Shown: positions 1 to 11,900, counted from the first letter of the stretch. The stretch: DNA of 64,000 nt from Hydractinia symbiolongicarpus (GCF_029227915.1 NC_079876.1:30105828-30169827), one strand, 5' to 3'. The notes: generated from the letters alone by a model not told the origin. A program made the numbers and translations.

Positions 1-466
1 AGTTACTGAGAAATAAATGAGTAAAACTTCTCTGGTGTCTAAAAACTTTGTAATCTACTCGCCACACGTCTGTCTGTGAGCCGAAATAGTAGCTGGGAGT
101 AGTATCATGCGAATGCCTGTAGATTTTTGACATGCTAACAACTTGTAGCTGTTAATTGGCCCCTTTATCTGTGTTGGAGAGGAAGGTTACAGAGTATTTG
201 TACATATTTTTCATGCGTCCTTAACTTTTAACAATTATAATTACTTAACTATTATAATCACAACCATGCGAAGTACTGTTTAACTTGTAGGACATTTTCT
301 ATAAACAGTATTTTGAGCTACATGCGATGTAAAAATTGAATTTTTGTATAATCAAATCTATTTCCATAGAAATTCTTTTGTGGTAAATAAAATAATTAAT
401 TTCTCTGTTACTTAATAGTAATCAAATGAACAAAAACGTATTTTAAATATTAACCTTTTTATACAG
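1..466. other. AT-rich stretch without recognised gene
   Basis: No exon with matching splice sites and an open frame is seen. It ends in a pyrimidine-rich tract and an AG at 465-466 that acts as acceptor for the leader exon starting at 467. It may be intron or promoter of the first ankyrin gene, or carry exons too short to recognise. Confidence 0.4.
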
Positions 467-1907
467 GATTGACATGGCAATGTTAGATGACAAAGAAACA
501 AAAATACTGGTAAGAAAAAACAGAAATAAAACTTTCAAAAACATGAATGAGTAGAGATCTGATTTGACCATTGAAATTTGTAAGATACACACTGCCTTTT
601 CGACACAAGCATGAACAGCATTTTCACATGTTTGGTTTTACAGCCCTGAAAGTTTTACAGTCAAGTGGGGAAAAAATAAAGCATAAGAAAGGAACTTAGT
701 TAGTTTTTGTGTTTTTCAAAACACTGTAAAAAAATAGTTATAGAGTTGAAATATGTTTACAGTAATTTTATATAAAATTAATAACCACAAGACTATGGAG
801 AGGATAAAACAGTTGTTGATACATTTACCCATCAGTATAATACTTTCCTACAACTAACTAATATTTCAAACAAATTTTTCATTGATTCCAATTTAATTTT
901 TAATTATAAATAGCCTTAACCACAAATATTTTATCTTTAAACAACAACTCAGGATTCTTTTGAAAATTTAGGATAAAATGGAATACTTGTTAAACTGTAT
1001 TGAAGCAAATGATACTGCAAGGGTTAAGATATGGCTTGCAAAGTTGAGTGCACACATCAATGATGATGTTGTTGGTAAAGATGGTAATTACCTTCCACCA
1101 CCTTTAAATAAATCTGCCATCAACCAAGAAATATTACTCATGCTTGTAAATCATGGGGCATTGGTAAACAAAGTAGCAAAGGATAAAGATGGCTATACCC
1201 CGCTTTACCTAGCAGTTTATTGTGGCCATTTAGAAAATGTAAAGATACTAGTTAAAAACAAGGCCGAGGTTAATTTGCAAATAAAATCTAAACAAGATGC
1301 TCCTTTACATGCAGCTGCAAGAAATGGTCACACTGATGTACTTAATTATCTATTACAACAAAATGCAGACGTTAATGTGATGAATACTGAAGGAACACCA
1401 CTCGACACAGCTGTGAATTTAAACAAAATCAGTTGTGTCAAGATACTCCTAGCCAACAATGCTGATGTGAACATGCATGTGAAACAGTTTGGTACACCAT
1501 TATTAAAAAGTGTTGTTAAAAAAAATAAAACCATTGTTAATCTTCTGCTAATCAACAGTGTTAATATTAATTTGCAAAGCGGAGAAGACAACTCCACACC
1601 GTTATCCAAAGCTGTGCATTTAAATTGGGAGGAAGGTGTTAAATTATTACTTGCAAAAACAGCAGACGTTAACATATCTGACAACACCATGCCACCATTA
1701 TGTAGAGCGGTGCACAACAAAAACAAAACCACTGTGCAGTTGTTGCTAAATAATGGTGCAGATATAAACGCTTTAAGTAAAAGTGAGCAAACTGCATTGC
1801 AAATGGCGGAGAAACTTCAAGTATCAAAAGAGATCATAGATCTACTGAAGCAGTATGAAGCAAAATCTAACTTAGCAAGGTACATGTTTTTAGCACTGAC
1901 ATATTAG
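467..1907 (+). CDS. Ankyrin-repeat gene copy 1 (leader exon plus ankyrin exon)
   Basis: Leader exon 467-509 has an ATG at 474 and 12 codons (MAMLDDKETKIL), ending at a donor gtaaga. It joins in phase 0 to the ankyrin exon at 972 (acceptor AG 970-971), which begins GAT AAA ATG. The exon encodes about eight ankyrin repeats over some 300 residues, with repeated TPL, LLL and ADVN signatures. It ends at 1879 with two bases (AG) of a codon before a gtacat donor. If the donor is not used, translation stops ten codons on at 1905-1907. Ankyrin repeats bind protein partners; no catalytic domain is present in this exon. The donor phase fits the TIR exon at 7746, giving a predicted 474-residue ankyrin-TIR protein, but no TIR exon lies directly downstream. 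It could instead be a stand-alone ankyrin gene ending at 1907. Confidence 0.75.
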
Positions 1908-2989
1908 ATTAGTTTAATACTTCTAAATTTTAAAAAAACTGTCTAACATTATAGCTATTAAACTGCTAAACAAGAAAAAGTTATATTTTATCAGTCTATA
2001 ACCCATTTTTCTATGGTTGAAATGGTTGAGGCAACAGGTTTTACCTGGTGTCAGTTTTTGCAACTGCTATACCTCTACGTCAGCAACCAAAATTAAATCT
2101 GATACTGCTTGTTCCTTAAACAAAACAGGATGTTGTTGTTTTTGTTTGTAATATTTTGTAAGATTAAACACTAGTTGATAAAGCGTGTGAAAAATTCCAC
2201 TTATGCAGGATAACAATGGAAAAAAACAACATTTATATTTTAATGACATCAGCAAATTACCAGTCCATATATGAGAAAAAAATATAGAAAATTGTTAACA
2301 CGTTTCCTTTATTGTGTGGAGCTGGAAACTTTGATGAAGAAAATGTATAGGATCATGTGCTTTAGACAAACGTTTAAGAAAAAATAACGGTTTAACAATT
2401 TTGCTGACATTAGCACAGTTCCCCTAAAGTACAAAAAAAGTCCCCTAAAAAATCCTATATCCGTTGGCTTCATTGTATAGATCTTGAAATGCTGATAAAG
2501 ATAATGTATAGGATCATTTAATTTTGACAAACGGTTACGTAAACATTGTGGTTAAAGGTTTTTAATGACGTCATCAACTTGTCTATTCCAAGACGGATTC
2601 AAGTACCCAGGTTTGGAAAACTTACCCAATTCGTCCTAAGTGGTCTCTAATTACCCACACAATAAAAAATGACTGACATCACCACATCAATCATTTCCAA
2701 TTTTTTGGCCTCAAAGTTTTAGGTGCACTGTAATAGCTCTTTTATATTAAATATAAAATAAATATGAGATATTGACGTTAAAGTAGTGTTATTGATGTCA
2801 CAACATTTAACATTTGAGACATGACTTTTTCGGCAACGTCAAAGGAAATAAACATATCCACTTTGCCTGTTACAGACAGACAGACACACACATACAGTTT
2901 TTCTAATATTATATAGATCTTTCACTACCTTTCTATTTACTTCTCAGAAAAGACGTAATTCATTCCTTTCTTTTTCAAACGTTATACAG
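1880..2989. other. Spacer between ankyrin copies with diverged repeats
   Basis: No TIR-like exon or other gene is seen on either strand. From about 2290 to 2600 there are two diverged copies of a segment built around 'aatgtataggatcat' and 'caaacg'. Around 2870-2925 a GACA-rich tract runs into an AT-rich end like those of the Helitron-type repeats elsewhere in the window. Confidence 0.5.
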
Positions 2990-4175
2990 GATTGATTTGG
3001 CAATGTTGGATGACAAAGAAACAAAAATGTCGGTGAGTGACATGTATCAGAATTAAAACATACTAAGAAACTTATTAAAGGGTTTTTTAAATTGAACATT
3101 TTTTTTGGAATTTATTAGATAGATATTTATCTGCTGTTTTGTAAATAATATGTTACCCATGTGTTTGTCTTAAGTCCCATGTTTCTGTTTATAAAAAATA
3201 TTTTTTGTGGAAAAGAAATAGTGTATTAAAAATAGCGTATGTTTACTTTAGGATAAAATGGACTACCTGTTGAAAAGCATTGAAGGAAATGATGTTTCCA
3301 GAGTTAAAACATGGCTTGAAAAATTGAGTGCACACATTAATGATGATACTATGGGTAAAGACAACAACTATCTTCAACCACCATTACATAAAGCTGCCAC
3401 TGTCAACAACCAAGAAATACTATCCATGCTAATAAAACATGGAGCATTTGTAGACAAATTAGCAAAAGATGAAGATGGCCATACTCCGCTTTATCTAGCA
3501 GCCTCATATGGTTGTTTAGAAAATGTAAAAATACTATTAGAACACAAGGCTGATGTTAATTTACAAATCAAATATCTAAAATACTCTCCTTTGCATGGAG
3601 CTGCAGGAAAAGGCCACACTGATGTACTCAAATATTTAATACAGCAAAATGCAAATATTAATTTAATGGGCACACAAGGAACACCACTCTACAGAGCTGT
3701 CATATACAACAAATGCAGTTGCGCCAAAATACTCATAGATAACAAAGCCGATGTGAACATGCATGTGAGACAATTTGGTACACCCTTATGGAGAAGTGTG
3801 GCAAAGAAAGAGAAGAGTAACCTTAGTCTTTTGCTCAACAATGGTGCAAATATTAATTGGCAAGGTGGGGCAGACAACTCAACATCATTATTCCAAGCTG
3901 TGAATTTAAACTGGGAGGAAGGAGTTAAATTATTATTGGAAAAAAAAGCTGATGTAAATATATCCAATAACGTCATGCCATCATTATGCAGAGCTGTGCA
4001 AAACAAAAACAAAAACATTGTACAGTTGTTGCTAAAAAACGGTGCAGATATAAACGCCTTAAGCAAAAGTAAACAAACTGCATTGAACATGGCGGAAGAG
4101 CTTAAAGTATCAAAAGAGATCATAGACCAACTGAAGCAAGAAGAATTATTATCTAAATTAACCAGGTACAGCTAA
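2990..4175 (+). CDS. Ankyrin-repeat gene copy 2 (leader exon plus ankyrin exon)
   Basis: Paralogue of copy 1. Leader exon 2990-3032 follows acceptor AG 2988-2989. The first ATG of copy 1 is TTG here, so translation starts at the second ATG (3003, MLDDKETKMS). The donor gtgagt is near perfect. The ankyrin exon runs 3252-4165, again starting GAT AAA ATG in phase 0 and ending in AG (phase 2) before gtacag. If the donor is ignored, the protein stops at 4173-4175. About eight ankyrin repeats are visible; identity to copy 1 is high throughout, including the DKMxYLL start and the NWEEGVKLLL repeat. The phases fit the TIR exon at 7746 (predicted 474 residues), but no TIR exon follows directly. The alternative is an ankyrin-only protein. 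Confidence 0.75.
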
Positions 4176-5080
4176 AATTTAAATATTAACAATGCCACAT
4201 GCTAACAGCAGACATTAAGAACATTATGTCCAAAAAAAAAAGTAAAAGAAACTGCTGATTTAAGCAATTAAACAATGCTACTTTCCTAAAAAGGTATGAT
4301 GTAAGTGATCTAATAGCTTTAAAACAAATGATACTTACGTGGGTTTGCCAACAAAAAAGGTTTTCTACATTAGCTATATTATAATACCCATATGCGCCTG
4401 TCTGTCACGCAAAAAGGTAACCGCAGTAGCGAGACACACGAAATGCGTTTATTAACCTTATTATCTTTTAGTCAACCATCAAACAACACAGATGCAAAAA
4501 AAGTAGAAAAGACGTCGGAGTTTACAACAAATAAGATTCTCGTTGTATGTATCTGATCAATTTTTTATTATCAAATGTCTAAGAAGGAAATAAAAAAATT
4601 TAAGTGACTTACCTTAAGATTAATTTATCATATCGATTCAAAAATGTCCATGAGTAAAACTATATCAAGTGCAAATCACGCATTTTTCAAAATTTAAAGG
4701 AAATTCAGGGATTAGTACAAATGACTTTTTAAAACACCTTTTTTTAGTTTTAACATGTTTTGCTACTTCCTAATGTAATTCTCAGGTTACAAAGTTTTGA
4801 AAAGCGTAATACATATATACTGGAAATAGCAATGCAACTTTACACTCCTAGAAAAACAATTTCACTTCTTTTCATTATGTTTTTTTCAGCATTTACTCTG
4901 TCTAGATCTAATCAAAATTCCTCACTTTTTTATTACATATGAATTTCCATGATATTTGGCCAACCCTTCAACTGGAAGTTTTTAGCTGTTTTAAAGAGAA
5001 CGAGCCTGTTGACTAAAAAATATTAACAGTTTACTATTCCATACCCAATTTTTAAAATAAGATAATGCTATATAATGCTA
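4166..5080. other. Spacer with Helitron-like fragment, no gene seen
   Basis: No exon is recognised. At about 4373-4430 the sequence starts TATATTATAATACC and continues with a CTGTCTGTCACGC segment, matching the 5' end of the Helitron-type repeats found elsewhere, here on the plus strand and truncated. Confidence 0.45.
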
Positions 5081-5552
5081 TATTGAAGAAGAACTACTTT
5101 GTTTATCACTATCATACTGCCAAGCAGTGAGCGGGATTCGATCAGTGGTCCCCAGAACTGGGAGCCGCAGACGAAACCACTACACTACGTGCGGCAATAT
5201 GTTAGTGATGAACTCAGATAGTTTATCCGGATGGTGTGTATACATATAGGTGAATATTTGTCATAGCACATCCGTATTTCTTTCTCAACAGAGAATGCTT
5301 CACCCCGATCAGATCTCTGATCATGACGGGCGAGTATAATGCGTGTAAGTTACTTACACGCATTACTATTTTTATTACTACTTTACTACTATAATTACTA
5401 CTTGGCAGTATGTTAGTGATGAACAAAGTAGTTCTTCTTCAATATGACTTACACGCATTATACTCGCCCGTCATGATCAGAGGTCTGATCGGGGTGAAGC
5501 ATTCTCTGTTGAGAATGAAATACGGATGTGCTATGATAAATATTCACCTATA
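5081..5552. repeat. Foldback element with interleaved inverted repeats
   Basis: Arm A (5081-5124) is inverted at 5401-5444, and arm B (5245-5350) is inverted at 5447-5552. Both pairs are near perfect, and the arms interleave as A, B, A', B'. Between A and B lies a tRNA-like segment. A perfect 10-bp-arm palindrome (5341-5361) sits at the end of arm B. It looks like a composite foldback or MITE-type insertion. Confidence 0.7.
5118..5195 (-). repeat. tRNA-derived segment with Pol III box-like motifs
   Basis: Read on the minus strand it begins GCCGCACG, has an A-box-like TAGTGTAGTGG and, after an anticodon-arm-like stretch, a B-box-like GATCGAATCC. The acceptor stem does not close well, so it is more likely a tRNA-derived SINE head or pseudo-tRNA than a working tRNA. 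Confidence 0.4.
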
Positions 5553-6342
5553 AGATAATGCTAATAGACAAATAATTGTAGTTACATGCAATTATTCTTG
5601 CATTTATCAACAATATTATCGTAATAGTCAAAACATAGTAATAACTTCCTACAACTTCGTTTCAAGAATAATCGTTTCAATTTGTATAATTTTTTTTGAA
5701 ACGATCTTTATACGAATTTAAAACGATTTTAAAATATTTTGTTGCAAAAAAAATTGTTTCAAATTTATTCTAAATAGTTTCAAATTAGTTTAAAATCGTT
5801 TCGCATTTGTTTCATAATCGTCTCACAATATCAACATCAATTTGTTTCAACAGTTTGTTAAATTCGTTTCAGTTCAATTTGTTTCAAAATCGCTTAACAT
5901 TTAACACCATCATTATTATTATTATTATTATGTTTATCACACGTACGGACTTCTAAAGAAATTTTACTATAAAATTATTTAAAATAGCTATATACATCGA
6001 TCTACGATGTTTTAGCTTCCTACGATCCTGTTTTTACAATGTTTTTATCAATTTTAAACTTAGAGTTTAAAATAAAAATTTAATCCTTTACAATCGTTTC
6101 AAATCGTTTCACCTTCATTTCATGAAACAATCTGTAAACGATTTTATAAAATGATGATACGATTTCGAAACGATCATTTTCGTTTTAATTTGTATTAAAT
6201 GTGAAACGATTGTGGAGGCGATCCCTTATTGATAACATTAACATGGAAAATGAAGGGAATATCTGGAAAATAAGTGTTAAAAAATAATCGTCATTATAGT
6301 AAATAATTGTACTAACTATCAACTGAAAAGAAGATGTAAATT
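5553..6342. other. AT-rich spacer with repeated CGTTTC motifs
   Basis: Between about 5650 and 6220 the hexamer-like word CGTTTC/GAAACG recurs many times in both orientations, interspersed with AT-rich DNA. No open frame or splice-site pair is convincing, and no leader exon like those of ankyrin copies 1 and 2 is clear before copy 3. Confidence 0.4.
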
Positions 6343-6455
6343 TATTATATTCTATGATGATGTCAAAAAACTTAAAACATTTATTAGTAGCAAGGATGTT
6401 TCAAAAGCAGAAAATATCCTTAAGAAAATTGGAAAAAATATCAACAAAAATATGC
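6343..6455 (+). pseudogene. Partial duplicate of the start of the third ankyrin exon
   Basis: This segment repeats the acceptor region and first 30 or so codons of the following ankyrin exon. Its translation (DVKKLKTFISSKDVSKAEN) aligns with the exon's EDMKKLEASITSKDVSSAET. The acceptor is changed from TTCTAG to TTCTAT, and the frame runs to a stop at the real acceptor of the next exon. It is a tandem internal duplication or the stump of a further ankyrin copy, not a usable exon. Confidence 0.65.
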
Positions 6456-6469
6456 TATTTATATTCTAG

Positions 6470-8226
6470 GAAGATATGAAGAAACTTGAAGCATCCATTA
6501 CTAGCAAAGACGTTTCATCAGCAGAAACAATTGTTAAAAAGATCAAAAAAGATATCAACAAAAATATTAAAAGTGAAAGTGGTGATTACCTTCAACCTCC
6601 TCTTACTATAGCAGCATCTATAGAATGTGAAGAAATGTTACGTATGCTAATCAAATATGGTGCTAGTGTAAATAAGCATGCTGAGGATAACAATGGCTTT
6701 ACCCCTCTTTATAAAGCAGCTAAGGCTAGCATTTTAAAAAATGTAAAAGTCCTTGTGGAGAAAGGAGCTACAGTCAACAAGCAAATTAATTATTTTAAAT
6801 ATTCCACTCTTCACGCTGCTGCAGGAAAAGTAAATGAAGAGATAGTAAAGTATCTGCTAGATAATGGTGCAGATATTAACATTATGGGTGAACAAGGAAC
6901 CCCTTTATACAGAGCTGTCTTGTATAATAAGTATAATCATGCTAAACTGATCCTCGACAAGGGTGCTGACATAAACAAGCATGCAACTACATCAGGTACA
7001 CCATTATGGAGAAGTGTGGCAGAAAAAGACAAAGCAATGATGACTCTTTTACTTGACTATAATGCTGATGTCGACATGCAAAGTCAGTCGGATAATTCAA
7101 CAGCTCTCTTTAAAGCAGTTTCGTCAAATTGGGAAGAAGGCGTGGAAATACTCCTTGAACGAAACGCTGATCCTAACATAGCAAATAATCTGATGCCACC
7201 ATTATGTGCAGCTGTGCGAAATAAGAATGATAAAGTTGTCAAATTATTGCTTGAGTATGGCGCAGACCGCAATGGTGGTAGTCAAAACAAACAAACTCCA
7301 TTACAAATGGCAGATTTAATACCTGATGTAGAGGTAAAAACAAACATTTTAGGCATACTTAACAACCCACCAGTGGTCAAGAAAAAAAGAAAGCACAGGT
7401 AGGTTCATTTTCTGCTTGATACACTAAGCTGCGTAGACAATTTTAGTAAACATTATTTCTATTGTTCGTTGATAAATTCACCTTGTTAGAGAGGCAAAGA
7501 TTTGAAGAAATTAAACTTTGATATCAGCAATGACACTTTTTTATCAAAAAATTTCATCCCTGCAAAATATACTGCCTTAAAATAGCTTCACCCCACTTTA
7601 TTTTTCAACAGGATACCACTATGCTTAAGCATGCTAATTAGACCACCTAAAACAAAAACTTGCAGGGTCCTGAACATTCAACCTGATGACACAAAATGTT
7701 TTTACATTCACAAAGTTATTGTCAATCTAAATATTACGTTTTTAGTATTGAGAAAATAACCGAAACATCAGAACTGGTTAGAATGGCAACAAAAAGTCCT
7801 GTAAATGGAAGTGATGTTGAAAAGAAAGATGTCATGTTATCGTATCAATGGAACCATCAGAAAGAAGTTATAGAAATAAAGAACTATTTGGAAAATACTG
7901 GGAAACTGAAAGTCTGGATGGACATTCAAGATATGCATGGTGGAATGAACGCTCGAATGGCAGAAGCTGTAGATAATTCCACAGTCATTGTTTTTTGCAT
8001 GAGCGAGGCATATGCAAATTCACGTAATTGCAGAAAAGAATACCGTTATGCTGATTTCCAAGCAAAAGATATTATTCCAATTAAGATGGAAACAAGCTTT
8101 TCGCCAACTTTGGTACCCGAGCTTTCCATTATAATATGTAATCAACTTTACTACGATTTTGGAAGTGATGAAAAGTTAAAGAAGGAACTTCCAAATTTAT
8201 TAAATGCTATCAAAAAGTTGTTGTAA
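6470..8226 (+). CDS. Ankyrin-repeat plus TIR-domain protein (copy 3 with effector exon)
   Basis: The ankyrin exon 6470-7398 (acceptor AG 6468-6469, first codons GAA GAT ATG, ATG at 6476) ends with AG of a codon before gtaggt. The TIR exon 7746-8226 starts with the T that completes AGT (Ser), and the frame stays open to the TAA at 8224-8226. The product is about 467 residues: roughly eight ankyrin repeats (1-300), a short linker, then a TIR domain from about residue 335 with DVMLSYQWN (strand A), a WMD box, and CRKEY. The Glu in CRKEY (codon 8038-8040) sits where catalytic NADase glutamates lie in SARM1 and plant TIRs, so NAD cleavage is possible. Ankyrin repeats would give partner or ligand recognition; TIR gives signalling. 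No signal peptide or membrane segment is seen. The intron is 347 bases. No upstream leader exon is clear; leaders 1 and 2 end in a compatible phase. Confidence 0.85.
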
Positions 8227-8243
8227 GGATAAATATGACACTG

Positions 8244-8249
8244 AATAAA
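8244..8249 (+). terminator. AATAAA poly(A) signal after the TIR exon
   Basis: A canonical AATAAA lies 18 bases after the TIR stop codon and would end the ankyrin-TIR transcript(s). No equally placed signal directly follows the stop of ankyrin copy 1 or 2. Confidence 0.6.
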
Positions 8250-8939
8250 AACCTAGATAAAATATGATTAGATCAGCAGAAAATAAATGTAAAAGTTTTT
8301 TGTTGTAGATAAAAACAACTGTTGCTCCAAATAAAAAAATGTCCCAGGTGCTTAGTCATTTTTTAGGCTAATAGTTGTATAGTGAGACAGAATGGCCACT
8401 CCTTGAAAATAGGGATTTAAGAAGAAATTTTATAAAAATATCTAGTTAAAAATTAATATATATAGTTGAAAAAAATATAAAATATAGCATTTAAATTAGT
8501 ATAAAATCATGCTTAGACTATATAAACATACTTAAAAGCACTTGTAGTCCAGAAACTCAAAAAATTTAACAAGGATTAATTTAAGAATTGTATATCTGAT
8601 TACCTAAAGGGAATTAATATTTGCAGGAATTAATTTTCACAATTTGGTCAATTTTGCGAAAAAAATAATTTTGATGAAATTTGGATATTTCACAAAATTT
8701 CTCACAAAACTCAGATCTCATGAAAATAAATTTCCTTTAGGTATTTCTTACATAATTTTTTAAGTGTATTTAGTTGTATTGTAACTTATAAAGCTAACGA
8801 AAGTTAGCTGAGTTCTTGAAACCAATTTTTAACATAAAACAAATATATATTTCAGTTCTAAGTTTTTTTAAAAAAAACACATTACCATTCTGATCAACAT
8901 GAATCTCATCAACAAAAAAAAATATAAAAGGTGGCATAC
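8250..8939. other. Convergent spacer between ankyrin-TIR gene and GCDH exons
   Basis: No coding exon is seen. The 8610-8740 part, with repeated ggaattaat, tttgcg and tttcacaaaat words, resembles a dispersed repeat that recurs at about 40870-40985. No further GCDH exon is found on the minus strand here. Confidence 0.45.
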
Positions 8940-11900
8940 CTTCATTTCTGTTTGCTAATATTATTCGTGGCATTAAACTCTCCTGAGCATAGTTGCGAAC
9001 TTGATCTCTAGAAGATAGGTATTTAAAACTTATAGCAGGATGTCCAGATAATAGGAGCTGGCAAATGAAAATTTTTGATTAGGTTGTTACAATTTCTCTG
9101 TAACGAGTTGAGCAATTAAGGATAGATTCTAATTGAACATAGCGTGTAGAGAAAACTGGATTACACACTTTGTAGATTTAGACCCATTTTATTTCTGTTT
9201 GTTTTAAAAACATTTTCCAGCATATTGAAAAGTTAACAATGTATCTTATATCTAACAATGTGTATTTTACTCTTACCTAAATAACAGAGCAATAAGTAAG
9301 ATACAAGTACTGTTCTAATAACCTACAACTAGCATCTTATTATGCCTACCTGCCCATCCTTATGATCCCCAAAATTATACGTTTTACAAAAAAAGTCTTG
9401 ATACCTAACACCCAAAGCTAATAAAGTTCACAATTTGCTAATTTTAAGGGATTTTGTCACTTCTCATTTCATAAAAGAAAACTTGACATACCTGACCATT
9501 ATTTCATCTTCATTTAAACAGCTCTCCAAGTTCAATGGATCTTCCCAATTAAATTTAGCTGAAAATAAGTTGTTTTGTTTAGCAAATTAAAAATATACAA
9601 TTTGATGTATTTGAAACAACATCAGTACAGACTGGCACTTCTCAAAAAGAAAAAATGTGTTGTGTGTGGTTTCTTTTTTTAAATGTTTACTCGCAATGTG
9701 GACAGAGTTGTGTGTGGTTTCTTTTTTTAAATGTTTACTCACAATGTAGGCAGGGTTCTGCTGTGTCTGTGTTGAGATCCCACATAATAAAACTTTTAAA
9801 TTCGTAATTAAGGAAAAATATTCAAATCCAAAGAGGAAAACAACTGCTATAAATATTGGGCAGAGGTTCATCTGTGCTTTTTAGTACCAAAACTGTTAAA
9901 TTTTCAACTCACGATGCATTTTAAACTGACATTAACAAAATGTTTGTTAGTATGTTGGAGGAAGATTGGAATAATAAAATTTGGATGACCTCATTTATTT
10001 CTAAACCTAAATAAAAAGTTGGCAGGAGTTGGAACAAGAAAAAGTCTTACTTGATAAAAGCATGACAGTTTATAATATAACTTTGCAACCGCTAAAAATA
10101 TATTTTTAAAAAAACACATTGTTTTTGTCTGATTTTTTGCTGACCACATTCATTTCATTACACTTGGTGTTTTGAGTCACGTTTCTTTTTTTAGAGTGCT
10201 AAGAAATTAGCAAATGATTCTGCTAAAAATTACACAGGATAAGGTAAAAAATCATTCCAAAGGGTAACACATGCCGAGCAAAAATCAAAAAATATCATTA
10301 TTTTCATTCTTAAAAAATCAAACAAGAAAATAAATATAAGTTAATACGGAAACTTACCAAACTTTGTAGTACTAGTATGATGGTCATCTTTACCAGATAC
10401 TAAAAAAAAACTTGACATTTTCATCGAAAATAAAAGGATCAAATGTTTCTTAAGAAATATTCTTGTTTAAAAGGTTTAACATACTCCTTCCCTGCCACTC
10501 ATTGCGAGAGCACACAGCAGACTATCTATTGTTACCTGTTAAGATTTTGTTTTTTTCTATAATGCAAAAAAAATTTCTTCTTAATTTCTTTTTTCAGCCT
10601 GCCCATGTTTATTAAATTTTTTTACCTGTTTCTCAGTGTTTCTTATTTACATGTTAAATAAAAGAGACGTGTATACTTTAAAAAATCTTTTAACTACTAC
10701 TTGATGCACAGTTTCTTCTACAAAAAGATTTTTTGTAACATTTGCTTGATTTTTAAATTATTATTATTTTTGAATCTTTACAGAGGATATCAGCGCTCAA
10801 AAAATCGACTGGTCACTGCCGAAATTTGTCAGGATCATGTTACGAGTGGTCAGACTGACCTCTGATCAATTCCTTGCTTCGTAAAACAAAAATTATTTAT
10901 CTACCATTAAGAATAGGTAATAATTTAAATATCTTGATTAACATTTATTTCCCATTGATTCATACACCTTTTTATTCACCCTTTTGTTTTAATGTAGCTA
11001 GCTAGCTGAAATGCTGCCATTTTGACTACAAATTAAAGGCTTCACCATTAGCCAGTTGTTTATTTATTTTTAGATAGAGAGAAAATATGAACCTTATCCC
11101 CTGGGCTTTTTAATTTTTTTACATCTGGCTGGAATCAAATTTCGTGATTGAAACTGTTGTACTAGGAATCGCATATTTTTTTTGACCTGTGATCAAATAA
11201 TTATTTTAAGCGCTGGAATATACAATTCAGCAATATTTACAATAATAAATATATTGCTATCAATATGCGTCCTGTTATGTGTGTGCATGCATGAAACCAT
11301 AAAGTTATGTATGATCAAAAGGAAAAACAGTAACAATAAATCCTAAATAGGTCATAAATTAGATAAACATTTTATTTTAGCGATCATGAAAGGCTTATGC
11401 ATTTGATTTATTAGGAACCTCAAGAGGAAGATCAGTATAAAATTTTTCCTCAATAAGGTTTTTACCAAATTCAAGCTTGCATTGTGGTAGTTCTATTGAA
11501 TTGTTATTGTTTCTTGTGTTCATGGCATGATCTCGTTTCACAAAGGACCCTTGAAAATTGGAAAAAACATCTTTATTCAAAAATTTACGTACAAAAATGA
11601 TGATTTATTGTACGTAAATTTTTTGTTGACTGAACTTGTTTTATAGATGCGTTCTGAAGACTAGCATCTCTGAACGTCGTTCTAGAGATGCTATTTTAGT
11701 CGACTGTGTTAATGGGAGATTTAGTTTGATCATGTTTGTGTAGGTGAGCATAGGTAAAATCGTAGAGATAAAACTTACATTGCCCCTTTTTGTGTGAGAT
11801 AGGAACGTAATTTTGTCATTAACTTCATTTGTGTAGTACATTTCATGTATGATATGTCAAAATCTCCATTCAATTTTAAGTTTTGATCAAGAGTTGGTAT

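Noticed and set aside
1346-1732. Minus-strand open frame opposite ankyrin copy 1, and similar ones at 3491-4123 and 7084-7272
   Set aside because: Shadows of the ankyrin coding frames; low-complexity composition mirrors the sense repeats and there is no splice context.
9587-9871. Minus-strand 94-codon gene with a repeated SKHLKKETTHN peptide
   Set aside because: It reads through a short tandem duplication within GCDH intron 2 and overlaps no splice-consistent exon.
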